Below, in pieces: positions 41,146 through 48,102 of a stretch of DNA of 64,000 nt (the first letter of the stretch is position 1; every line of letters begins with the position of its first letter). The notes beneath the pieces are model-generated. The model saw only the letters and a program-made list of their open reading frames with translations, did not search any database and was not told the DNA's origin. The translations under genes and the position numbers were made by a program. Source of the stretch: CAVTGO01 sp963734275. Its GTDB lineage: Bacteria; Actinomycetota; UBA4738; HRBIN12. The stretch spans positions 173,313 to 237,312 of the forward strand of contig CAVTGO010000002.1 in the NCBI GenBank assembly GCA_963734275.1, read 5' to 3'.

Positions 41146-41655
41146 GTGTCGGGGTGGTGGGCCGCCGCCTTCGTGGTCCAGTGGGTGTTGCTCGCGGCGC
41201 TCGCCGTCGTGGTCGTGGCGCTCGCGCGCCAGGTCGGCGTGCTCCACCTGCGCCTGGCGCCCGTGGGCGCGCTCGAGGTGGACGAGGAGGGTCCGCCCCT
41301 CGGTTCCACGCCCGAGCCGCGTCTCGCGTCGCCGAAGGAGGGGGAGCGGCTGGTGCTGGGCGGGCCGGGCGAGCCCCGGCTCGTCGCGTTCGTCTCGGCG
41401 ACGTGCCCGATCTGTGACGCGCTGCGCCCCTCGCTGCCGGCGGCCGCCCGGGCCGCGGGCCTTCGCCCACAGGTGATTTCCGACCGCGATGCCGAGCGTG
41501 CCTTCGCCGTGCCCGGCGTCCCCTTCGTGGTCGTGCTCGACGACCTCGGCGTGGTCCGCTCCAAGGGGACGGTGAACACGCTCGAGCAGATCGACGGTCT
41601 CATCGACACCGCGCGGCGCCGGATGGCCGAGGCCACGGCGCGTCGAGCCAGCTGA
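41146..41655 (+). CDS. MauD-like membrane-anchored thioredoxin-fold protein
   Basis: 169 residues. One N-terminal helix (FVVQWVLLAALAVVVVALA) anchors a thioredoxin fold outside. The redox site is CPIC (87-90) in AFVSATCPICDALRPSLP. The ending VRSKGTVNTLEQIDGLIDT matches the MauD pattern (KGxVNTxExLxxL). MauD helps form disulfides of the methylamine dehydrogenase small subunit. GTG at 41146; its stop overlaps the next gene by one base, which encodes the Cys-rich putative client. Confidence 0.86.
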   Translation: MSGWWAAAFVVQWVLLAALAVVVVALARQVGVLHLRLAPVGALEVDEEGPPLGSTPEPRLASPKEGERLVLGGPGEPRLVAFVSATCPICDALRPSLPAAARAAGLRPQVISDRDAERAFAVPGVPFVVVLDDLGVVRSKGTVNTLEQIDGLIDTARRRMAEATARRAS

Positions 41656-42170
41656 TGGGGCGACCCGAGGTCGAGCTCGCCCGCCGCACCAGCCGCCGCT
41701 CGTTCCTCGGACGGATCGGTCGCGCGGTGGTGGCGCTCGCCGGCGGTTCGATGGTCGCGGTCGCCCTCGCGCCCGAGCGCGCCGAGGCGCATCACATCTG
41801 CGGCCACCTGTTCACGACCGGCTCGTGCCCGCATCCGTACGCGCCGCAATCGCGGACCGATGCGTACGGCTTCCCGGTCCATCCCGTCCACGGGTTCCCC
41901 GTGGACGACGACGGCTACGTCTACATGTCGATGCGCCAGGCGCGTCGCAAGGTCTGTCAGACGGTGGTCCCCGAGTGGTACCCCTTCGTCCGCGACCCCC
42001 GCTACGGCGGTGGATGGAGCCGCTGCTGCAACGGCCGGATCCGCCACATCCAGGACTGCTGTTCGCCGTCGACGACCCGGATCAACGGCGACGGCTCGGT
42101 CCGCGGCTACTGTGCGCCGAACCTGCGCGTGTTCTGCATCACCTACCAGGAGCTGAACGTGACGTGCTGA
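41655..42170 (+). CDS. Tat-exported cysteine-rich protein resembling MauA
   Basis: 171 residues. The leader has a twin-arginine motif (RRTSRRSFLGRIG, 10-22) and a hydrophobic stretch, with probable cleavage after AEA45. The mature part has 10 Cys (49, 58, 101, 124, 125, 135, 136, 153, 161, 171) and only two Trp (108, 121). GWSRCCNGRIRHIQDCC resembles the part of the methylamine dehydrogenase small subunit that starts at the first cofactor Trp, and the leader also resembles that of MauA. At the second cofactor Trp place there is VFC (159-161), not WC, so the TTQ cofactor seems impossible. Function unknown. Flanked by MauD- and MauE-like genes. Confidence 0.84.
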   Translation: MGRPEVELARRTSRRSFLGRIGRAVVALAGGSMVAVALAPERAEAHHICGHLFTTGSCPHPYAPQSRTDAYGFPVHPVHGFPVDDDGYVYMSMRQARRKVCQTVVPEWYPFVRDPRYGGGWSRCCNGRIRHIQDCCSPSTTRINGDGSVRGYCAPNLRVFCITYQELNVTC

Positions 42171-42241
42171 GCGAACCCCTGGCCCTCGCGGTCGTCGCCG
42201 CGTCGGCCCTGTCGGGGCTCACCGCCCTGTTCGGTCCCTGA
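42164..42241 (+). CDS. possible 25-residue membrane microprotein
   Basis: GTG at 42164 overlaps the end of the Cys-rich gene by 7 bases and reads LSEPLALAVVAASALSGLTA to a TGA at 42241, a single helix. It fills most of the 80-base gap before the MauE-like gene. No ribosome binding site is evident, so coding is doubtful, though its place in the operon is suggestive. Confidence 0.3.
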   Translation: MLSEPLALAVVAASALSGLTALFGP

Positions 42242-42250
42242 GGGCTGTCG

Positions 42251-43381
42251 ATGGCGGAGACCATCACCCCCGTGGTCCACGGGGGCAGCCGGAGCCGGTG
42301 GGCCGTATCGGTGACGCTCCACGTCCTGGGCGCGGGGCTCGCCGCGGCCGCGTTCGGCGCGCTGCTCGGAGCCGCCGGCGGGCTGCTCCACGCGCCGTGG
42401 GGGGCGGCCGGTTGGTGGCTCGTCGCGGCGATCGCCATCGCGTACCTCGTCGCGGAGGCGACCGGCCTGCGCGTCCCGGTACCGCAGCTCCGCCGACAGG
42501 TGCCGGACTGGTGGCGGACGTTCTTCGGTCCCGCGCCGGCGGCGTTCCTGTACGGCGCCGGCCTCGGCGTCGGGTTCCTGACGTACCTCACCCACGGCAC
42601 GCTCGTCGTGGTCGCGCTCGCCGCGGTAGCGAGCGGGCAGTCGCTCGCGGGCGCGCTGCTCGTCGCGCCGTTCGGAGTGGCGCGAGCCCTGACCATCGTG
42701 GCAGCCCGCGGCGTGCGTTCGCCGGCCGAGGCCGCGGAGCTCGTGGGTCGCCTCGCTCGGTCCTCGAGCCGGACGGGCTGGCGCGTCGCCCACGTCGTGG
42801 CGCTCGCCGCCGTCGGAGTCGCCGCCGCCGTCGCGCGCGAGACGGAGGTGGCGCCGGCGCCGGGAGAGCTCGCCGCGGCGGTCGTCGCGGGCGCGTTCCT
42901 CGTTGCGGCGGTGACGAAGATCGCGGACCGGAGGGGCTGGCGTCGGGCGCTCGCCGCCTATCGCCTGCCCCGATCGATGGAGCGGACGGCCTCGATCGGC
43001 GTGCCGGCGATCGAGCTCGGGCTCGTCGCCCTCCCGCTCCTCGGGTGGCCGTCGACCGCCGGCCTCGTCGCGCTCGTGACCCTCGCCGCCTTCTCGGTCG
43101 CGATCGTCCTGGCGCGCGTCCGTGTGGGACGACGGCTCGACTGCGGGTGCTTCGGGAGCGCCTCGACACGTGACTACCGGCTGCTGCTCGCGCGGAACCT
43201 CGGGCTCGGCGCGCTCGCCTGGATCGCCTGGACACGGGCCACGGATGCGCCGGTCCTCTCGGCACCCGGTGCGCCCGGCTCGAGCGACGCGCTCCCCGTC
43301 ATGCTCGTCGCCGGCGGGATCGCGCTGACGGTGTGGCTGGTAACGGCGTCGGTCTCCCGATCGCGAGGGGGGAGCCGGTGA
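42251..43381 (+). CDS. membrane fusion protein with C-terminal MauE-like domain
   Basis: 376 residues. The first half (20-195) has about five helices and resembles the DsbD/CcdA or MauF type of membrane protein only in layout. The second half (205-376) is a MauE/DoxX-like four-helix domain with the MauE motif DCGCFG (297-302). MauE is needed to mature the methylamine dehydrogenase small subunit, probably by handling disulfides. ATG at 42251; overlaps the next gene by 4 bases. Confidence 0.82.
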   Translation: MAETITPVVHGGSRSRWAVSVTLHVLGAGLAAAAFGALLGAAGGLLHAPWGAAGWWLVAAIAIAYLVAEATGLRVPVPQLRRQVPDWWRTFFGPAPAAFLYGAGLGVGFLTYLTHGTLVVVALAAVASGQSLAGALLVAPFGVARALTIVAARGVRSPAEAAELVGRLARSSSRTGWRVAHVVALAAVGVAAAVARETEVAPAPGELAAAVVAGAFLVAAVTKIADRRGWRRALAAYRLPRSMERTASIGVPAIELGLVALPLLGWPSTAGLVALVTLAAFSVAIVLARVRVGRRLDCGCFGSASTRDYRLLLARNLGLGALAWIAWTRATDAPVLSAPGAPGSSDALPVMLVAGGIALTVWLVTASVSRSRGGSR

Positions 43382-43986
43382 GACGGGTCCTCGTCGCGGC
43401 CCTGTCGTTGGCGATCCTCGCCGCGGCACCGGCGCTCGCCAACCACACGACGCAGCAGGACCCACGGGACGTGCACGGGCGTCTGGACGTCGCGGAGATC
43501 CGGTTCGATCATTCGCCGGGGCTCCGATGGGAGCTCCTGACCTACCGGGGGTGGAAGCTGGATCAGCTGTGGGACCGTGGCTACCTGCTCGTACGGCTCG
43601 ACACGAGGGGGGACGACGACTCGGACTACCTCGCGATGGTCCGCTCGGACGGCGAGGACCTGGTCGCCGAGCTCTACCGCGTTCGGAAGGACGGTGCGCA
43701 GGTGTCGGCCGGCTCCCTCGAGACGCGGAAGCAGTCCCAGCGCCTCGCCTGGGTCGAGGTGCCCCTGAACGCGATCTCGATCGGCAAGGGTCGGACCTCG
43801 TACTTCTGGTCCGCGAGAACCGCGTTCGTCTCCTCGGTCTGCCCTCGGACGTGTTTGGACCACGTCCCCGACCACGGCCGGGTCGAGCAGGTACTGCCGA
43901 CGCCTTCGCCGAGCCCGAGCCCCAGCCCGAGTCCGAGCCCGAGCCCGAGTCCGAGCCCGACGGACGCGCCGCCGGGACCGCCCTAG
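43378..43986 (+). CDS. secreted protein with a Pro-Ser repeat tail
   Basis: 202 residues. Signal peptide RRVLVAALSLAILAAAPALA, then a beta-rich domain of about 150 residues with one Cys pair (VCPRTC). A PS repeat of about 20 residues follows, ending TDAPPGPP. GTG at 43378 overlaps the MauE-like gene by 4 bases. No known family; the domain could be a small adhesin or enzyme partner on the outer face. The PS region is encoded by hexamer repeats (43906-43970). Confidence 0.76.
   Translation: MRRVLVAALSLAILAAAPALANHTTQQDPRDVHGRLDVAEIRFDHSPGLRWELLTYRGWKLDQLWDRGYLLVRLDTRGDDDSDYLAMVRSDGEDLVAELYRVRKDGAQVSAGSLETRKQSQRLAWVEVPLNAISIGKGRTSYFWSARTAFVSSVCPRTCLDHVPDHGRVEQVLPTPSPSPSPSPSPSPSPSPSPTDAPPGPP
43906..43970 (+). 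repeat. hexanucleotide repeat coding for (Pro-Ser)n
   Basis: About ten copies of CCGAGC with variants CCGAGT and CCCAGC encode the PS tail of the secreted protein. Length change by slippage is possible and would stay in frame. Confidence 0.8.
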
Positions 43987-43999
43987 CGGAGGTCGTCTG

Positions 44000-45208
44000 A
44001 TGACCCTCTTCTTTCCGGTGGAGGAATACGAAGGGCGCTGGCGCCGGGTCTCCGACGAGATGGCGGCACGTGGGTTCGAAGTCGCGCTCGTGTGGAGCCG
44101 GAGCGCCGGTGGCTATGAGAAGTTCGCCGACGTCTTCTACCTGACGCACTATTACTCGAATCAGTCCGGGCAGGCCGACGAGGACGACTGGATCGGGGTG
44201 GGGTTCGCCGCCTTGATCCTCGAGCGCGGGCAGGCCCCCGAGCTGATCGCCGATCTGACCGAGTTCCCCGAGGAGCAGGTGGCGACCGAGCGGATCGTGC
44301 GCTCGGACGAGCCGAACCGGGTGCGGCTCGTCACGGATGCGATGCGGGCGCGCGGGTTCACGGAGGGACGTGTCGCGCTCGTGGGAGACGGGTTCCTCCC
44401 CTGGAGGTACGCGAGGATCCTCCAGGAGGAGCTTCCCCGTGTCGAATGGGTGCCCGCGGACGAGCTGGTCGAAGCGGTGCGCCGCCACAAGTCGCCGCGG
44501 GAGCTCGAATGCTTCCGTCAGGGTGGCGAGATCGTGACGGCCGCGCTCACGAAGCAGCTCGAGGCGGCCGTTCGTGGAGGGACGCAGGCGGACATCGCCG
44601 CCGCCGGCGCCCACGAGCTGCTGCGACGCGGCGGGATCTTCCACATGATCCCCGTGGCGAGCGGCACCGGACGGGACCTCGAGGCGTTCACCAACGAACC
44701 GCTCACCGGTTTCGACGTTCGGATCGCAGTGCGGGCCGGCGACCTCGTGCGCACGTGGATCTACGGCCCGGCGTGGCAGGGGTACTGGCTGGATCCCGGA
44801 CGGACCGTGGTGGCCGGGGGCAAGCCTAGCGGGGCCCAGCGTCGGTGGATCACCGCGGCGAACGACGTCGTGATGCGGCTCATCGACGAGATCCGACCCG
44901 GACGAAGCGTGCGCGAGATCGCCGAGCTCGGCGGCCGTCTGCGCAAGGAGACCGGGACGGTGGACGACGCCACCGCCGAGACCTTCCCGCTGCTCGGCCA
45001 CGGCAACGGCCTGTTCTGGGAGCGGCCGACCATCTGGCTCGACGTCGAGGCCAACGAGGAACGCTGGGCGTTCTGGGAGGGGCAGACGATGGGCGTGGAG
45101 GTGTTCCTCTCGCACCCCGATGTCGGCAGCGTTGGGGTGGAGCAGAACATCATCGTTCGCGAGACGGGGAACGAGCTGCTCACGCCTGTGGCCCTGGACT
45201 GGTGGTAG
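44000..45208 (+). CDS. M24-family (Xaa-Pro peptidase/creatinase-like) protein
   Basis: 402 residues with the N-terminal creatinase domain and a pita-bread C-terminal domain. Of five metal ligands, D265 (GYWLDPGRT), H334 (LLGHGNG), a Glu in GVEVFLS and the last Glu in VGVEQN are present. The first Asp, expected 11 residues before D265, is I254 (VRTWIYG). Loss of that ligand suggests non-metal or altered activity, as in creatinase-type members. ATG at 44000, 13 bases after the secreted protein gene, so possibly the last gene of that operon. Confidence 0.83.
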   Translation: MTLFFPVEEYEGRWRRVSDEMAARGFEVALVWSRSAGGYEKFADVFYLTHYYSNQSGQADEDDWIGVGFAALILERGQAPELIADLTEFPEEQVATERIVRSDEPNRVRLVTDAMRARGFTEGRVALVGDGFLPWRYARILQEELPRVEWVPADELVEAVRRHKSPRELECFRQGGEIVTAALTKQLEAAVRGGTQADIAAAGAHELLRRGGIFHMIPVASGTGRDLEAFTNEPLTGFDVRIAVRAGDLVRTWIYGPAWQGYWLDPGRTVVAGGKPSGAQRRWITAANDVVMRLIDEIRPGRSVREIAELGGRLRKETGTVDDATAETFPLLGHGNGLFWERPTIWLDVEANEERWAFWEGQTMGVEVFLSHPDVGSVGVEQNIIVRETGNELLTPVALDWW

Positions 45209-45230
45209 CCGATCAGGACCTCTGAGCTCG

Positions 45231-45269
45231 GGGCCTCAAGCGCCGTGCCGGGCCCTCAAGCGCCGTGCC
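45231..45269 (+). repeat. two-copy direct repeat of about 19 bases
   Basis: GGGCCTCAAGCGCCGTGCC (45231-45249) is followed at once by GGGCCCTCAAGCGCCGTGCC (45250-45269). It lies in the gap between the M24 gene and the GGDEF-EAL gene, upstream of a GGGGAG ribosome binding site. Confidence 0.8.
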
Positions 45270-45343
45270 GGGCCCTCCGAGAACATGTCCATGCGCACAA
45301 CCCTGCCGGATGCCCGGCGCCCCCTTGACGGGGAGCGGCCCTG

Positions 45344-47686
45344 ATGGACGACGCGAGCCCGAGCACGGAGGGCTCCGCGGCCCGGCCGAGGGCGATGGCG
45401 TTCGGTCGGTCCGTCGTGGCCGCGATCGTGGCCACGCTCCCACGCGGGAACGCCATCACCCCCGAGTCGTGGAAACGGCGCCACCGAGCCATCTTGGTGC
45501 TCGCCTGGCTGCACGTCCCGGCCCTGTACATCGTGGGGGTGCAACGCGGGTACGGTCTCGTGCACCCCCTCGTCGAGGTCGCCCTGATCCTCATGTTCGC
45601 GGTGGCCGCCGGGTTCAGGAGCCTGAGCCGAGACGCGAGGGCGTCGTTCGCCACGTTGAGCCTCGTCTCGTCGTCCGCCGTGCTGGTCCATCTCACCGGT
45701 GGCCTCATCGAGATGCATTTCCATTTCTTCGTCGTCGTGGCGGTCGTCGCGCTCTATCAGTCGTGGTTCCCGTTCCTGGTCGCCATCGCATTCGTCCTCG
45801 TGCACCACGGCGTGGTCGGCGCGATGGACAGCCATTCCGTGTTCAACCACCCCGCCGCGCTCCGGAACCCATGGAAGTGGGCGGGCCTGCACGCCTTGTT
45901 CATCGCCGGCGAGAGCGCCGCTGCCCTCACGGCGTGGAAGTTGAACGAACTGAGCATCGAGGCGGAACGCGCAACGCGTGCCGACCTCGAGGGCGCGGTC
46001 GCCGACCTCTCCGAGGCCCAAGCGCTGACGCACATCGGGAGCTGGGATTGGGACGTGGCCTCGAACCACCTCGTCTGGTCCGAGGAGACCTACCGGATCT
46101 GCGGCGTGGTCGACGACGTCCAGCCGACCTTCGAAGGGTTCTTGGGATCGATCGTCGAGGAGGAACGCGAGGAGGTGCGCGACCTGATCGAGCGCTCCCT
46201 GGCGACCCGGGTGGACGTGAGCTACGAGTGTCACCTCGCGCGTCCGGACGGGAGCGTGCGACTGATCCAAGGCCTGGGCCGCGCGATCGAGGACAAGGCT
46301 GGTTCCGTGCGGCTGGTGGGCACGATCCAGGACATGACGGAGCGCAAGCAGGCGCTCCACGACGCCCTGACGGGGCTGCCGAACCGAACCCTGTTCCTAG
46401 ATCGCGTGGAGCATGCCCGCACCCAGCAGCAGCGCGACCACTCGACGCTCGGGCTGCTGTTCGTCGACCTGGACAACTTCAAGGCCGTGAACGACACGAA
46501 GGGGCATCTCGCCGGGGACGCGGTCCTACGACGGGCCGGAACCAAGATCGGCGCCGTGCTCCGACCGGGAGACACGGTCGCCCGCCTCGGTGGCGACGAG
46601 TTCGTCGTGCTGCTCAGCGGGATCGACCGAGCCGAGGAAGTGACGGCCATCGCCGATCGCATCCTGGAGGCCGTGGCATCGACCGATCCGACCGACGACA
46701 CGATCGCGGCGAGCGCAAGCATCGGGATCGTTGTCGAGCCCTCACGCGGGACCCGCACCGCGGCAGAGCTGGTCCGCGACGCCGACATCGCGATGTACGC
46801 GGCGAAGCGCAAGCGCAAGGGCAGTTGGGAGATCTTCGACACCAGCATGCGGGAGGACCTGCAAGCGCTCCAAGCGCTCCGCGGCGATCTGCGGCGCGCG
46901 ATGGACGAGCACGAGCTCATGCTGCAGTACCAGCCGATCGTACGGCTGTCCGACGGATCGATGGAAGGGGTCGAGGCGCTCCTACGTTGGCGCCATCCGG
47001 AGCGCGGCTTGATGCCTCCTCTCGACTTCATCTCGATCGCCGAGGAATCGGGTCAGATCGTCGACATGGGGCTCTGGATCCTCAGGAAGGCCTGCGAGGA
47101 CGCCCGGAGATGGCAGCGGCGGTTCCCGATGGAGCCTTCGATGCTGGTGTCGGTCAACGTCTCGCCGGTGCAGCTTCGCGACCATCGCTTCGTCGAGAAG
47201 CTCGCTCATCTCCTGTCGGAGTTCGAGCTGGGGGCGAACAGCCTCGTCCTCGAGATCACCGAGGGATCGCTCATCCACGACGGGCAGATGGTCGATCAGC
47301 GTCTCCACGAGATCAGTGCTCTTGGCGTGCAGCTGGCGATTGACGACTTCGGGACCGGCTACTCGTTCCTGGGCTCGCTCCACCAGTACCCGATCGACCG
47401 TCTCAAGATCGACAAGCTCTTCATCGACCCGATCGCAGGAGGGACTCGAGAGTCGGCTCTCGGGCGAGCCGTGCTTCAGCTCGGGCAAACGCTCGGTCTC
47501 AGCGTCGTGGCGGAGGGGGTCGAGACGCTGGAACAAGCGGACGCGCTCCGTGCGATGGGGTGTGCGCTCGCGCAGGGCTACCTGTTCTCCAAGCCCGTCG
47601 ACGCGGAGCAGATCGATGCGATGCTCGAGGAGCACCGTCGAGCCGACGCGTCGGATGGCAAGTCGCCGTACCCGGCGATCCCGTAA
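45344..47686 (+). CDS. membrane sensor diguanylate cyclase/phosphodiesterase (GGDEF-EAL)
   Basis: 780 residues. About five or six helices lie at 45-195, with a membrane motif HLTGGLIEMHFHFFVVVAVV. A PAS domain follows (about 222-335), ending VGTIQDMTERK. The GGDEF domain has an intact GGDEF (416-420) and the inhibitory site RPGD (407-410) five residues before it. The EAL domain has EALLRW (544-549) and DDFGTGYSFLG. Both enzyme sites look active, so it could make or break c-di-GMP depending on the PAS/membrane input. ATG at 45344 after GGGGAG. Confidence 0.93.
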   Translation: MDDASPSTEGSAARPRAMAFGRSVVAAIVATLPRGNAITPESWKRRHRAILVLAWLHVPALYIVGVQRGYGLVHPLVEVALILMFAVAAGFRSLSRDARASFATLSLVSSSAVLVHLTGGLIEMHFHFFVVVAVVALYQSWFPFLVAIAFVLVHHGVVGAMDSHSVFNHPAALRNPWKWAGLHALFIAGESAAALTAWKLNELSIEAERATRADLEGAVADLSEAQALTHIGSWDWDVASNHLVWSEETYRICGVVDDVQPTFEGFLGSIVEEEREEVRDLIERSLATRVDVSYECHLARPDGSVRLIQGLGRAIEDKAGSVRLVGTIQDMTERKQALHDALTGLPNRTLFLDRVEHARTQQQRDHSTLGLLFVDLDNFKAVNDTKGHLAGDAVLRRAGTKIGAVLRPGDTVARLGGDEFVVLLSGIDRAEEVTAIADRILEAVASTDPTDDTIAASASIGIVVEPSRGTRTAAELVRDADIAMYAAKRKRKGSWEIFDTSMREDLQALQALRGDLRRAMDEHELMLQYQPIVRLSDGSMEGVEALLRWRHPERGLMPPLDFISIAEESGQIVDMGLWILRKACEDARRWQRRFPMEPSMLVSVNVSPVQLRDHRFVEKLAHLLSEFELGANSLVLEITEGSLIHDGQMVDQRLHEISALGVQLAIDDFGTGYSFLGSLHQYPIDRLKIDKLFIDPIAGGTRESALGRAVLQLGQTLGLSVVAEGVETLEQADALRAMGCALAQGYLFSKPVDAEQIDAMLEEHRRADASDGKSPYPAIP

Positions 47687-47851
47687 CGGTCCGGAACGTG
47701 GCCGAGCTCCGCGTTCGAGCCATCAGTCGGGCTGCTCGCGGTGAGCTCGGCGGCGCCGATGCCTGTTTCCGGGGTCGCCTCCTCGGTAAGCTTGGCGATC
47801 ACGGATGCTGGGATCGGGAGTGATCTCTCTGCCATTTTCCCTGCATCCCCC

Positions 47852-47924
47852 GGGGACGTAGCTCAGTTGGTAGAGCACCTGCTTTGCAAGCAGGGGGTCG
47901 GCGGTTCGAGTCCGCTCGTCTCCA
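47852..47924 (+). tRNA. tRNA-Ala (TGC anticodon)
   Basis: 73 bases. The acceptor stem is GGGGACG/CGTCTCC with one G-U pair, the anticodon loop TTTGCAA gives TGC, and the T loop is TTCGAGT. CCA is not encoded. In mycobacteria it follows tRNA-Ile directly; here it is separated by menC, the Mau-like operon and the GGDEF-EAL gene. The gap 47687-47851 before it shows no clear promoter hexamers. Confidence 0.97.
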
Positions 47925-48001
47925 CAGGTCAGAGGCTCTCAGCATCATGCTCCGCAGTCGACACGCGTCCACGCGGTCGTGACGCTCTCCATGGCCTTCC
48001 A

Positions 48002-48036
48002 TCGGGCTCTCCCGGTGGCAGCGCGAGAGAGCCCGA
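48002..48036 (+). terminator. hairpin after tRNA-Ala
   Basis: TCGGGCTCTC (48002-48011) pairs with GAGAGCCCGA (48027-48036) across a 15-base loop. No T run. Probable end of the tRNA-Ala transcript. Confidence 0.45.
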
Positions 48037-48102
48037 GGGCGTCGTTCCACCCGAGGGATAGGCTTGCCGCATGGGCGCTCCAGCGGTCACACTTGCGCTT
48101 CC

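Noticed and set aside
41655..42170. Functional methylamine dehydrogenase small subunit
   Set aside because: The second cofactor Trp position is V-F-C and no large subunit gene is near.
43906..43970. Repeat array that could be a CRISPR
   Set aside because: The repeat is a 6-base unit coding for Pro-Ser within an open frame, without spacers or cas genes.
42143..45115. Minus-strand open frame of 990 codons over the MauE-like, secreted and M24 genes
   Set aside because: Antisense shadow of genes with signal peptides, helices and family motifs; its composition is random-like.
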